IMG/VR virus record: IMGVR_UViG_3300028595_000057 | Coordinates: 1-26,493 of that record | Strand: one strand, 5' to 3' | From: a virus | DNA: 26,493 bases | Shown: piece by piece, positions 7,824 through 16,950 of the stretch | Layout: every line of letters begins with the position of its first letter | Position numbering within the stretch: the stretch's first letter is position 1 | Position numbers and translations under genes: made by a program | Notes under the pieces: model-generated | The model's database searches: none | Told to the model about the DNA's origin: nothing | Seen by the model: only the letters and a program-made list of their open reading frames with translations

Positions 7824-8618
7824 TTATAAATATTCATTCTTGTAGTCGAACGTTAATGTTATGGGCTCGGTAAATGTGCCAAGAATTGCAAATAAGTTCT
7901 CGCCTGGATCAATTTCTAAGAACTCGCCTTCAAACTTACTCATTTGGGATGTCTTGACGCCACCCGATTCGCTATATACGACATAATCTTTACAATCAAT
8001 ATACAACGTACCATTAAGCCCCGTTATTGTCATGTGCTCGATTCGTAATTCATCCGCCACACCCTCAACTTTAATTATTGGTAGTGCTTTATATGTTCCG
8101 GCGTTCATTACAGATATCACGTTCGGAATAGTAAGTTCAAACACTCGTTCGTAGCCTATCCATGGTAAATCGGCGTATTGAAGTAACGCGTCGGAATCTT
8201 CCCAAGTCATATCACTATTGTAGAATAGCTGAGTCTGATTCGGACGACATTCGAACTTGATTGTGAACTCGTCAATTGGGAGTTTGTATCCCATAATATT
8301 AACGTCTATGTCAGATACCGTCTTAACTACGTCGTAAGATACATCAGGCTCGTAATCGAGGATCAACGTCCCCGTGTTACGTAACCATTGACTGATAAGT
8401 CGCATGTTCTTACGACGATGTAATATCAAATCATCTACAATCTTACATTCAAACTCAAGTTCGATGTTGTCGTATCCAGAATCTTCAAATATAACTTCCG
8501 CATCTCGTCCTTGCACTTTTACTTTCTTTGATTTCTTAGTAGGGATTCCGGTTATAGATTTTGTCTTAACGCAAATCCCAAATGTATCACTATGCACATC
8601 ATTAAAAGTTAATCCCAT
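7824..8618 (-). CDS. Distal tail protein (Dit family)
   Basis: The protein has the pattern of siphovirus Dit proteins: an N-terminal beta domain (about 1-130, with FEDSGYDNIELEFECKI) that forms a hexameric ring at the tail end, and a C-terminal galectin-like domain (PIIKVEGVADELRIEH, TLYIDCKDYVVY). It connects the tail tube to Tal and the receptor-binding apparatus. The open frame extends to an ATG at 8639, but no ribosome site precedes it. The ATG at 8618 has AGGGGG at proper spacing and leaves 4 bases after the tape-measure stop, so the protein is taken as 264 residues (MGLTFNDVHS). Confidence 0.82.
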   Translation of the reverse strand: MGLTFNDVHSDTFGICVKTKSITGIPTKKSKKVKVQGRDAEVIFEDSGYDNIELEFECKIVDDLILHRRKNMRLISQWLRNTGTLILDYEPDVSYDVVKTVSDIDVNIMGYKLPIDEFTIKFECRPNQTQLFYNSDMTWEDSDALLQYADLPWIGYERVFELTIPNVISVMNAGTYKALPIIKVEGVADELRIEHMTITGLNGTLYIDCKDYVVYSESGGVKTSQMSKFEGEFLEIDPGENLFAILGTFTEPITLTFDYKNEYL

Positions 8619-8622
8619 TCTA

Positions 8623-11600
8623 TTACCCCCTACTTTCATTTCTTTGTAACAACTGTAATTGTCTCGCTATTCGTTTAACATCCGCATCTTCTCTAACCAC
8701 AAGACTTGAAATGTTGAAATTATTGTTTACGCCACTTCCATTTTGACTTGTTGTCCGAGGCGTTTGTGATGGTTCGCTAGGTATTGTTCGAGGTAAGATC
8801 GGTCTGTAGGCAGATAAGCCTAGAAGATCTTTATTCGCATTGAAGTCAGACATATCCAAGACTGGTGTAATTACAGGACGTAGATTAATGTCATCGTTGA
8901 TGATGGATAGGATATTGTTGATGGCTTGTGTTATGCCCTTCTTCATTAATTCCGCGGTATCATCAATCGCCTTTACGAGTTGCCCTGACATATTTTGGAT
9001 ACCTGCAATTAAACCTTTAATTGTGTACTCGCCAATAGCCATAAACTCTTTTGACGGGGACTCAACTCCAAGTGCGTCTTTAGCGGTCTGTAAAATTTCT
9101 TCAGCCATCTTACCAGTTTCTTCTACGGCGTATATTGATTCGTCTTTCATACCAGTTACATACCCGCCAATAACATTGGATGCTAGTCCAGACCAATCAG
9201 GCGCATTGATCTTTTTAATCATATTATCACACATTAATTCCGTTTCAAACTCTGCTGCGCCTCGCATATTACCTATTTCACTCGCCCAATCACGTTTAAG
9301 TTGCTTCATGGCAGATGTAGTATCATCAACGACTGTCATCATCTGACCCGACCAAACTTTAACGTATTCGTTAAGCTCCACTGAAGCAGCTTTCGTTAAC
9401 TCTTGGATCTTTGTAACTGTCTCCGTACGCATACCTTCTAATTCCTCGGTAGCTTGTGTCTTAGCTAATGCATGTTTACTTCTCCATAGAGATGTATACT
9501 TAGTAAGTTCTTTATCTGATAGTTGTGTTAGGGCATCGATTTCTTGTCCTGATTTAGGCCCTAGTTTACGAAGTTCTTGAATTAGGTCTTCACCAACACC
9601 TCTAGCCGCTAACTTATCAATATCAACTTGCCAATTCTTAAATGCTTTAACCTGACCCTGTAAGTTATTGAGTAACTGGGTACCTTTGATCTTGTCTTCC
9701 TCTTTCTCTGGAAGTTTAATCTCATCAAACAACCCATAAGCAGAATATAACGTATCAGTTCTTGACGTTACAGCATTGTTGTATTCGTCCGTCACAGACT
9801 TAATATCTTGCTTTAACTTATCATGAATAGATTTAGTTTTATCGTAATATTCTTCCTCGAGCGCAATACGTCGATCGTTTGCTTCTTGTTGCAGCTTATC
9901 CATATCCTGAATATACTCATTATTAGCGTCTCGTATCTCTTGCTCAACTCTAAATATCTCACGATCTGCTTTCTTACGCATGTCTGAGTCTTTCTTAACT
10001 GAGTCTCGAATCTTTTTATGTGCGGCTAATTCCTCGGTTAACGCTAATTCATTGTAATATTTTTTCTCATCAATTAAATCAATCGATTTATCATAAGAAT
10101 CCTGCTCGATCTCATTTCGTACTCGATATACATCTTTATCAATTTGCTTACGTTCTTCTGAGCCTTCTTCATATATTTTTTGTAAGTCTTGATATTCTTT
10201 TAGCTCTTCTTCTAAGCTTAATTGTTTATAATATTTACGATTATTTATTGATTCGATCGCCTGATTATACTCATCTTTATAACTTTTCTCTTTCTCACCT
10301 TCATCTCTTTGCCTAATGGCTTTCTCAACACGATAAACCTCTCGAGCAGTCTTCTTACGATACTCTGCATATTCAGAGAATGTCTTGTTTAGGAATTGCC
10401 ATTCTTTCAATTCTTCGTCCAACGAAAGCTTATCGAAATACTTACGTTCTTCAATTGAGTCTACGGCCGCATCGAAGGCATCTTTAACCGACTTAGCGGT
10501 TTCTTTTGTAGCCGCAGCAGTTACTTTCTTACTAGAATTGGTAATTGCCTCTACGACTTCAGGAGTTCCTTGCTCAATTCCTAATTTCTGCCCACGCATC
10601 AAATATAAACCGATCTTTCTAAATATTTCGGATGGAGAGTGGGTATCAAACACTTCTTCTGCCGCGTCAATTACTTTTAAACCCATTTTACTTACTGCTC
10701 TGACTACGGGATTTGAATTTTCTGAAATCCCATTCTCTAGGCCAGCAATAACGTTCTTTCCGATATTTTCAACCTCAGCATATACTTTGTCTGGGATTTT
10801 CTTAAGTTCTTCTAATAACTTATTACCCCAACCAAGCGCTATTCTTGCGATTTCTTTTAAGACCAAGTCACTACTTAACGTAAAAGCATTCATAATCGCA
10901 ACGTTGAGTCCCACTATTGCGCGTTGGAGCTCTTCGCTATTCTCACGAATTGATTTCTCTACCTCGTTTATGAAGGTTATTGTAAATTCATATGCTGCAT
11001 CTACAACCTCGTCCATTGTTTTTGCCATACCGTTTAGCATGTTAACGATCATCATATTTCCAATTATTGTAAGCTCCTCGATATTATCATTCAATCCTCG
11101 CATAAAATCTAGTAGTATTTGATATCCATACTCATTTATAGTTGGTGAGTACTTAGCAAAAGATTTAAGAAGTTCGTTTGTGATTAAAAATGTTATTTCG
11201 CCTATTTTAGGTCCTAGCGACGCAAGCGCATCTAATAGTTGATCAGTAAGGTCTACCGCCCACTTGACCATTTTTGGAGTTACTGATATTAGCCCATCCC
11301 ACAGTTTGTTTAAGGAATCGTTAAATACTTGAATGAACATTGGAATAATAGACATGACGCTTGTAAAACTGACAACTATAGCTGGTCCACTAGCAGCGAT
11401 TAAAGTAAATAATGCCACCATCGCCGTGACTAATAATGCGGTTCCGGCAGCCATAGCCCCCATCCCAATTGCAGCGACTCCTACTGCTACTCCTAATAAG
11501 GCTATTGCGCCTGCGATTCCAAGAATAACTGGTAATAAAGGTCCTAAGAAATATGCGGCGACACCTAAAGTTGTTAGGACGCCGACTAATGCTCCTAATC

Positions 11601-14600
11601 CTATTATTGCTCCGCCTAAAGATATAGACCCAATCATCTTTAAGGCTGGGGCCATAGCAAGTAGCGCTAGCGCAACACCAATTAATACGCCCGTACCAAC
11701 GGTGCCTGCTTGTAATGAATATACCGCGGCTACTAATATAGCTAACGATGCCGCCATTACAGTTAAACTACTCTTAATTTGTTCCCAGGATATAGTTGAT
11801 AGCATCGTAAGACTATCGGCTAATATCAATAGCGAACCGACTGCCCCGATTAATGTACCTACATTGGTAATTGCGGTAGCAGGCATTAAAAGTAACGCGG
11901 CATTTAATATAGCTAGCGAGCCACCTAAAGCAGTAAGACTACGTTTGATTTGATCCCAACTTAGTTTTGATAACGAGGTTAGAACATCAGACACCGTTAC
12001 TAATGACTTAGATAAGATCTTCAACGCCATACTTCCTAAAAATGCTTTCTTTGAAGCACTGTTTATTAAATTGAAGAAAGATATGATAGACAGGATACCG
12101 CCCATTGCAACTAACCCTTTTTTGATATTTAATATCGACATTTTACCAAGCTTCTCTACAACGCCCGACAATATCGTTAACGCAGTAGCAACCGCTATTA
12201 AATCAAGAATGTTTAAAGCCCCCATCTTGATAGGCCTTAAAGACTCAAATATAACAATGCCTCCTAGTAATATACCAATACTTAATAATCCTTGCTTCAA
12301 TTTATTAATATCCATCTTACCGAATGTTTCTACGGTTGTTGCAAATCGGTTTAAAGTTGCGGCTAATATAAACAATTTAGCCATATCAAATAATCGTATT
12401 TTAACACCTTTGGCTGCTAGGGAGAATAAACTCAACTCAATCATTATTGCGCCTATAGTGCCTAACCCTTTAATTATTTGTTTAACGCTTAATATGCCAA
12501 TTGTAGACATTGCGTCAGCTAACATTCCGATTGCTTTACTTAATATAACCATACTTAACGCGCTAGCTAAGAACGATACGGCATTTTTTGACATTAGGGC
12601 AGACGTGGCAACTAATAATGTTAATAATCCGGCGACGCCGATTAACCCTTTAACTATACCATTGAACGGTATCTTTGCTATTTTAGTTAATGCTGAGGCT
12701 AATATCAATATCGCGGCGGATATAGCGATCATAGTTATGATTCCTTTTGTAATCCCCACCATTCCAGCAATTGACAGTTTATTTAACGCTATCATAGCGG
12801 CGAATAATTCGGCAATCAAAGTACCTATTGCAGATAGAGCAAGTAAAGTTTTCTCACTATCTACCTGCGCAATTAGTAAGAATGATAATGCTAACAAGCC
12901 AATTGCGGCGGCAATCTTTATTAATGCTCGGGCTTTTAACTCGTTCTGATAAGCTATTAAGCTACCTTTAATCCCATCTAATACCCCACTAACTTGTTTT
13001 TGTAGTCCAGCGAAGTCTTTAAACATGTTTGTAATACCGGTTGTAAAGACCTCAATGATGCCACTAAGCCCTCCTGTAGTTTTAGACAGTTTAGACGCAA
13101 ACGTAACCAAAGTTAAACCGAACGCTGTTACGATTCCGCTATTTAGTATTGAGAATACCTCTGCGACGTTTAATACAGATAAGAACTCTCGAATAGCGTT
13201 AACCATCTTCATGGTTGCTCCGTATACTACAACTCCTGCGTATTGAAATATAACAAAGAGTGCGACGACGGCTTGTATCATTTTGTATACCCCGGCCTTA
13301 ACAAGTTCCGCTTTATCATTAAATACTTCAAAACTTTGAGCAATGTTATCTATAATTTGAGCTCCATCCTCCAACCTAGAGTCAATAAATGATTGTAATA
13401 GCGCTTGTATGGTCACGATTACAATTTTCATTAATGTTCCGATTGGTTTGAGTGCTTCTGCCCATTTGTATAGGGATGCGGTTATGTTTTGTACTGTGAA
13501 TACGCCACGATCTAAGTCGAAGAATAACTGACCGATAGATACTAATAGGTTTAAGGTGGTTTCTCCTAAGGGTGTTAAGTTTTCAACTAGAAACTTTACC
13601 CCTTTAGCGGCAACCACAACGGCTTTACCCAACATTCGTACTACTGAGAACAACCCCTTAAATATAGTCTTTATCTTGTCTGCTAAATCGGCTCCTATTT
13701 TGAGGCCTGCTGTGAAGTCTCTAAATCTATTTGATGCGGTTACTAAATCTCCACCAGTTAGAGGTTTGAACACCTCAGCAAACGCCTCTTCTATTGGTTT
13801 TAAGACATCCGCGATAAGTATTAGGACGTTTGAGATTCCTTCTAATACGGCTTGTCGTCCACCTTGTTCGTCCCAGAATTTAAATAGCTCAGTTCTAGCC
13901 TGTGCAGATGCAGATATAACCTCACCAAAACCTTCACTAATAGAGGTCCATAATGCGGTGGATTTATCTTTACCACCTAAGATTGCCTCCCAAGTTTGAG
14001 CCCATCCAGATCCCATAGTTTCTTTCATAACGCCTAATAGTTTGGTAAAGGTCGTAACGTTTGTTGCTGCGGCAAGTAATGATTTATCCACAGCCATCTT
14101 TTTCATTGTTTCGATGAAGACTTCAGTTGTTAACCATCCGTCTTTTAATGAATTTCTGAATGGCACCGTTTCATCTCTAAATATACCCATTTCATTAGCC
14201 GTTTTCTCTAACGCAACCCTTAATTTCTCACCAGCTAGCCCTGCAATTTCTAATGACTTCCAGTCGATTAGTTGGAAATATCCTCCCGGCCTTAATGCTT
14301 GTGAGATTTGATAGGTCGCTCCAGCCATTCTTGTAGCATCCACACCAAAACCCGCAGCCACGTTACTTATACCTTTTATAGCAGTTACTGAGTCTTCTAG
14401 CCCAACTCCAGCCGCAGTAAACTTACCGATATTATCGGTCATTTGCGCAAAGTTGTAGATCGTTTTATCTGCATACGTATTCAATTCGTCTAATGCAGCG
14501 TTTACCTGATCTAGCGTGGTGCCTTTGCTTTCGGTATTAGTCAGTATTGTTTGGATAGAATTCATCTTCAACTCATACTCACTTAGGCCGGTTAATATTG

Positions 14601-14913
14601 GATCTACCGTTAAGGCCGATGTAATACGCTCGCCAAGTCTCATAGCAGAGTTGGTTAGATTCTCTATTACCGTAAATCCTACAACTCCTAAAGCGTTAAA
14701 TTTTGATGTCGCCGATCCTATAGCATGTATTACACTATCGAGGGAAAACCGACCTGCTGATTTTTCAAACTGATTGAATCCTTTTGCTGCATTCTGTAAA
14801 TTTAGACTGCTTTTTAATCGGTCTAGAGATTTCGTACTCGTACTTATATTACGTTCAAATTGCTGATTGTCAAATCGCATCTGAACAATTCGTTCATCAA
14901 TAGATCGAGTCAT
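8623..14913 (-). CDS. Tail tape measure protein
   Basis: A 2096-residue protein that sets tail length and leaves with the DNA. By the usual ~0.15 nm per residue the tail would be near 300 nm. The N-terminus (RIVQMRFDNQQFERN, then TP901-type core with WKSLEIAGLAGEKLR) is followed by hydrophobic repeats: eight copies of a 56-64-residue unit starting near residues 681, 745, 805, 864, 922, 981, 1038 and 1094. After a helical region come two SPS motifs (HSPSEIF near 1421, ESPSKEF near 1947) and three charged coiled-coil repeats near 1485, 1553 and 1611. No lysozyme or peptidase motif is seen. The frame reaches an ATG at 14934, but that has no ribosome site. The ATG at 14913 follows GGAGG and overlaps the previous stop as ATGA. 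Confidence 0.93.
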   Translation of the reverse strand: MTRSIDERIVQMRFDNQQFERNISTSTKSLDRLKSSLNLQNAAKGFNQFEKSAGRFSLDSVIHAIGSATSKFNALGVVGFTVIENLTNSAMRLGERITSALTVDPILTGLSEYELKMNSIQTILTNTESKGTTLDQVNAALDELNTYADKTIYNFAQMTDNIGKFTAAGVGLEDSVTAIKGISNVAAGFGVDATRMAGATYQISQALRPGGYFQLIDWKSLEIAGLAGEKLRVALEKTANEMGIFRDETVPFRNSLKDGWLTTEVFIETMKKMAVDKSLLAAATNVTTFTKLLGVMKETMGSGWAQTWEAILGGKDKSTALWTSISEGFGEVISASAQARTELFKFWDEQGGRQAVLEGISNVLILIADVLKPIEEAFAEVFKPLTGGDLVTASNRFRDFTAGLKIGADLADKIKTIFKGLFSVVRMLGKAVVVAAKGVKFLVENLTPLGETTLNLLVSIGQLFFDLDRGVFTVQNITASLYKWAEALKPIGTLMKIVIVTIQALLQSFIDSRLEDGAQIIDNIAQSFEVFNDKAELVKAGVYKMIQAVVALFVIFQYAGVVVYGATMKMVNAIREFLSVLNVAEVFSILNSGIVTAFGLTLVTFASKLSKTTGGLSGIIEVFTTGITNMFKDFAGLQKQVSGVLDGIKGSLIAYQNELKARALIKIAAAIGLLALSFLLIAQVDSEKTLLALSAIGTLIAELFAAMIALNKLSIAGMVGITKGIITMIAISAAILILASALTKIAKIPFNGIVKGLIGVAGLLTLLVATSALMSKNAVSFLASALSMVILSKAIGMLADAMSTIGILSVKQIIKGLGTIGAIMIELSLFSLAAKGVKIRLFDMAKLFILAATLNRFATTVETFGKMDINKLKQGLLSIGILLGGIVIFESLRPIKMGALNILDLIAVATALTILSGVVEKLGKMSILNIKKGLVAMGGILSIISFFNLINSASKKAFLGSMALKILSKSLVTVSDVLTSLSKLSWDQIKRSLTALGGSLAILNAALLLMPATAITNVGTLIGAVGSLLILADSLTMLSTISWEQIKSSLTVMAASLAILVAAVYSLQAGTVGTGVLIGVALALLAMAPALKMIGSISLGGAIIGLGALVGVLTTLGVAAYFLGPLLPVILGIAGAIALLGVAVGVAAIGMGAMAAGTALLVTAMVALFTLIAASGPAIVVSFTSVMSIIPMFIQVFNDSLNKLWDGLISVTPKMVKWAVDLTDQLLDALASLGPKIGEITFLITNELLKSFAKYSPTINEYGYQILLDFMRGLNDNIEELTIIGNMMIVNMLNGMAKTMDEVVDAAYEFTITFINEVEKSIRENSEELQRAIVGLNVAIMNAFTLSSDLVLKEIARIALGWGNKLLEELKKIPDKVYAEVENIGKNVIAGLENGISENSNPVVRAVSKMGLKVIDAAEEVFDTHSPSEIFRKIGLYLMRGQKLGIEQGTPEVVEAITNSSKKVTAAATKETAKSVKDAFDAAVDSIEERKYFDKLSLDEELKEWQFLNKTFSEYAEYRKKTAREVYRVEKAIRQRDEGEKEKSYKDEYNQAIESINNRKYYKQLSLEEELKEYQDLQKIYEEGSEERKQIDKDVYRVRNEIEQDSYDKSIDLIDEKKYYNELALTEELAAHKKIRDSVKKDSDMRKKADREIFRVEQEIRDANNEYIQDMDKLQQEANDRRIALEEEYYDKTKSIHDKLKQDIKSVTDEYNNAVTSRTDTLYSAYGLFDEIKLPEKEEDKIKGTQLLNNLQGQVKAFKNWQVDIDKLAARGVGEDLIQELRKLGPKSGQEIDALTQLSDKELTKYTSLWRSKHALAKTQATEELEGMRTETVTKIQELTKAASVELNEYVKVWSGQMMTVVDDTTSAMKQLKRDWASEIGNMRGAAEFETELMCDNMIKKINAPDWSGLASNVIGGYVTGMKDESIYAVEETGKMAEEILQTAKDALGVESPSKEFMAIGEYTIKGLIAGIQNMSGQLVKAIDDTAELMKKGITQAINNILSIINDDINLRPVITPVLDMSDFNANKDLLGLSAYRPILPRTIPSEPSQTPRTTSQNGSGVNNNFNISSLVVREDADVKRIARQLQLLQRNESRG

Positions 14914-15296
14914 ATACTCATTACCTCCCTCCATAGTTCAATACTTAGCTTATCAAATATGGGTCGTAGTGTTGGATTGATAAAATCAATACCTTCTACA
15001 TAGCCACCACTTCTAGTCGCATGCCCATACTGAATTAATATGGCGATTGGAGTTTTACCTTCTTTGTTCGTATTGTACCACTCAAGTTTAACTCCACCGC
15101 GGTCTCTTATAATCTCGTAATACCATGATTCCGAGGTTTTACCTGTATCTTTCGGTGTAGTGGCTCTTAAAGCAGCGATTCCTAATTCGCCATAGCGTTT
15201 AAATAAATGTAAATACTTGCGATCTATCTCCGACGCGTTCGTAAAGAACGTATCGGTCTTTTTAAATTTACCACGATGTACGAAGCTTATAGCCAT
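14910..15296 (-). CDS. HK97 gp10-like head-tail/tail completion protein
   Basis: A 128-residue protein with the HK97 gp10 family signature: TPKDTGKTSESWYYEI, then IAILIQYGHATRSGGYVEG and INPTLRPIFDKLSIELW. Family members close or complete the head-tail interface. In this phage type the gene lies next to the tape measure rather than next to the capsid gene, so a tail-completion role is equally possible. Its TGA overlaps the tape-measure ATG by the ATGA arrangement, indicating coupled translation. AAGGGG precedes the start. Confidence 0.72.
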   Translation of the reverse strand: MAISFVHRGKFKKTDTFFTNASEIDRKYLHLFKRYGELGIAALRATTPKDTGKTSESWYYEIIRDRGGVKLEWYNTNKEGKTPIAILIQYGHATRSGGYVEGIDFINPTLRPIFDKLSIELWREVMSI

Positions 15297-15300
15297 ATTA

Positions 15301-15840
15301 TCACCCCTTCGTGTTATACTGTGCTCTGCGTTGACTATTTAAAGATCTATTTCTAGCCGCGATTTCTTTTTTGGACATCTTTTTCTTAGGCGCATTCTTT
15401 TCATTACATACGCTAATCAACATCAACAATCTATTTAAATGCCATTTTTGACATTCGAAGGGTATGGTATGAGCAACCATCCAGTAATATATTACTTCCG
15501 AAGTTATAATTTCATTTGATTGTTTATTCTTGCTATTTATGGTTGTTGCTGTCATCGGACTTTTGATATATTCTTGAATTTCGTCGATTAATTCCGATGG
15601 TAAAGCGGTACTTATATATGTATAATCGACATTATTATTTATTACCATACAATAAATGTAATAGAGTGACTCCTCTAATGTCTTTTCGGTTTTAGATAGG
15701 AATGGTTTATTCCATTTTGACTCCCATTTTGAAATTGCGATTAGGGAATGCTCTAGTTGTAATGTGTGCTCTTTGAATTTTGTAAATAGGTTAAGTTTAT
15801 CATTATAAATTTCTATTTCAGGTATTGTAATTGTTAACAT
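15301..15840 (-). CDS. Candidate second tail-assembly protein upstream of the tape measure
   Basis: A 179-residue helical protein with an aromatic/Trp-rich N-terminal half (AISKWESKWNKPFL, YYIYCMVINN), MTATTINSKNKQ in the middle, IITSEVIYYWMVAHTIPF and KWHLNRLLMLISVCN, and a basic KKKMSKKEIAARNRSLNSQR tail. I recognise this as a recurrent phage protein always placed between the gpG-like chaperone and the tape measure; a role in guiding tape-measure folding or tail assembly is inferred from that position. No catalytic motif is visible. The ATG has AAGGAGG upstream. An in-frame TAG stands two codons before the start, so it is not a frameshift extension of the previous gene. Confidence 0.65.
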   Translation of the reverse strand: MLTITIPEIEIYNDKLNLFTKFKEHTLQLEHSLIAISKWESKWNKPFLSKTEKTLEESLYYIYCMVINNNVDYTYISTALPSELIDEIQEYIKSPMTATTINSKNKQSNEIITSEVIYYWMVAHTIPFECQKWHLNRLLMLISVCNEKNAPKKKMSKKEIAARNRSLNSQRRAQYNTKG

Positions 15841-15857
15841 TCCCTAACCTCCTTCTT

Positions 15858-16220
15858 TTATTTTATTTGGGGTACGATTCCATTAATGAATGCTGCGGCT
15901 TTCTCATCGCTTGTGGTCAGCTCCATGAATAAGTTACTATATGCTTCTGTTTGAATGAATTTATTCAATACCTCCTCATTCTTAACAAAACGCTTACCGT
16001 CCAAAGATTTTTCACCATAAGATAAGTTAATTATTTTCTTGAATGTTTCCATGATTCTTTTCACATCGTTCTCTTGGACTAACTTTTGCATTAGCTTTGA
16101 TAGTCCTCCGTCGTTACTTAATTCCAATTCAGTTAATTCCATTTTTGTTAGATTGAAGTAGAAATCCTCTTCCCTCTCGTTTCCATCATAATCGGTGTAT
16201 TTGATTGTTTTTTTAATCAT
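15858..16220 (-). CDS. Candidate tail assembly chaperone (gpG-like position)
   Basis: A 120-residue acidic helical protein beginning with the strand-rich KYTDYDGNEREEDFYFNLTK and containing NLSYGEKSLDGKRFVKNEE and TSDEKAAAFINGIVPQIK. The same pattern recurs in siphoviruses of Bacillota in the slot between major tail protein and tape measure, where tail assembly chaperones lie. It should bind the nascent tape measure and not enter the finished virion. AAAGGAG precedes the ATG. Lambda-like phages make a longer form by ribosomal slippage here; no slippery heptamer is visible at the 3' end in the required phase. Confidence 0.68.
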   Translation of the reverse strand: MIKKTIKYTDYDGNEREEDFYFNLTKMELTELELSNDGGLSKLMQKLVQENDVKRIMETFKKIINLSYGEKSLDGKRFVKNEEVLNKFIQTEAYSNLFMELTTSDEKAAAFINGIVPQIK

Positions 16221-16255
16221 TTCACTCTCTCCTTTCGAATTTTGGTTTTTATTTG

Positions 16256-16606
16256 TTATTTGTTATTTGTTCCTAATACTTGTCTGTGTGCTCGGTCTTG
16301 AACTCTTTTATCGAGCCATAATAAAGCATCCTCGATATGGGTTAATGCGATTGCGTTTTCTCGGCATTTATACGCTTGTGTTTGAAATGTCTGAAGTCGG
16401 TGTCGAACAATTTCTAATAGGTCAACATCAAGACATCCAAAAGTTGAATCCTCTTCATTTCTAGGACCTTTTTGGAAGTTTATTTCCAATTGTTCGTGTG
16501 AATTTTTAGCCGCGATTAAATATTCATGGCATGAATCTTCTTTTACGTGTACATCGTTTAATACTTCATGCTTTTGTATCCTGTCTAATTTTGTGTATGT
16601 TTTCAT
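16256..16606 (-). CDS. Acb2/Tad1-family protein, candidate anti-CBASS/anti-Thoeris signal sponge
   Basis: A 116-residue protein. Residues 44-113 match the widespread phage family now grouped as Acb2/Tad1 hairpin proteins: NFQKGPRNEEDSTFGCLD, DLLEIVRHRLQTFQ, CRENAIALTHIEDALLWLDK, RVQDRAHRQVLGT. The C-terminal pair of helices with C-R-E-N-A and the E-x-A-L-x-W-L-x-x-R stretch is the diagnostic part. Studied members bind immune messengers, gcADPR (Tad1, anti-Thoeris) or cyclic di/trinucleotides (Acb2, anti-CBASS), without cleaving them. The first 43 residues are more variable. Which ligand this one binds cannot be told, and some family members may have other roles. It sits within the late operon between an unknown gene and the tail chaperone, with AAAGGAG before the ATG. 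Confidence 0.72.
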   Translation of the reverse strand: MKTYTKLDRIQKHEVLNDVHVKEDSCHEYLIAAKNSHEQLEINFQKGPRNEEDSTFGCLDVDLLEIVRHRLQTFQTQAYKCRENAIALTHIEDALLWLDKRVQDRAHRQVLGTNNK

Positions 16607-16637
16607 TTTTTCGCTCCTTTAATCTACTTTGTCGCAT

Positions 16638-16937
16638 TTAATAGTCTCCATTATTCATACTTTCTAATCTAGGTGTTTCGCCTTCGGTGCTAATATACAC
16701 TCCTGGAATATACGTTAATGCCTCTGCTACGGAATACGAACCATCTGGATTTCTTTGTTGGGTCGTTACCTGCATAACACATCCATCCGGACAATTACAT
16801 ACTTTTGTAGATTTCATAAAGCCCTCGTTGTCACTGGACGCCTTAGCTAATAATACCCATACGTCATCTCCGTAAATTTTTAAATCTTTAATGTTTTGTC
16901 TGTCTGGCTTATCGTCTGAAATATCAAGTTGTCTCAT
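16638..16937 (-). CDS. Small Cys-containing phage protein, unknown function
   Basis: A 99-residue protein I can match only to recurrent unknown phage proteins. The core reads DVWVLLAKASSDNEGFMKST, then VCNCPDGCVMQVTTQQRN and AEALTYIPGVYI. The C-N-C-P-D-G-C cluster could bind a metal ion or form a disulphide turn. The frame is open to an ATG at 16970, but AAGGAG lies nine bases before the ATG at 16937, which is the chosen start and leaves 13 bases after the previous stop. It precedes the Acb2/Tad1 gene by 31 bases in the same accessory cassette. Confidence 0.62.
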   Translation of the reverse strand: MRQLDISDDKPDRQNIKDLKIYGDDVWVLLAKASSDNEGFMKSTKVCNCPDGCVMQVTTQQRNPDGSYSVAEALTYIPGVYISTEGETPRLESMNNGDY

Positions 16938-16950
16938 CTCTTTCTCTCCT

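Noticed and set aside
12071-12949. Long plus-strand open frames opposite the tape measure (also 10385-11122, 11333-11953 and 13556-13999)
   Set aside because: They mirror the hydrophobic or charged codons of the tape measure, give Ile/Asn/Pro-rich sequence without domains, and have no convincing ribosome sites.
15838-15885. Programmed -1 frameshift joining the two tail-chaperone candidates, as in lambda G/GT
   Set aside because: The second frame is indeed -1, but a TAG stands two codons before its ATG, its own AAGGAGG is strong, and CCCCAAA is not in the phase needed for tandem slippage.
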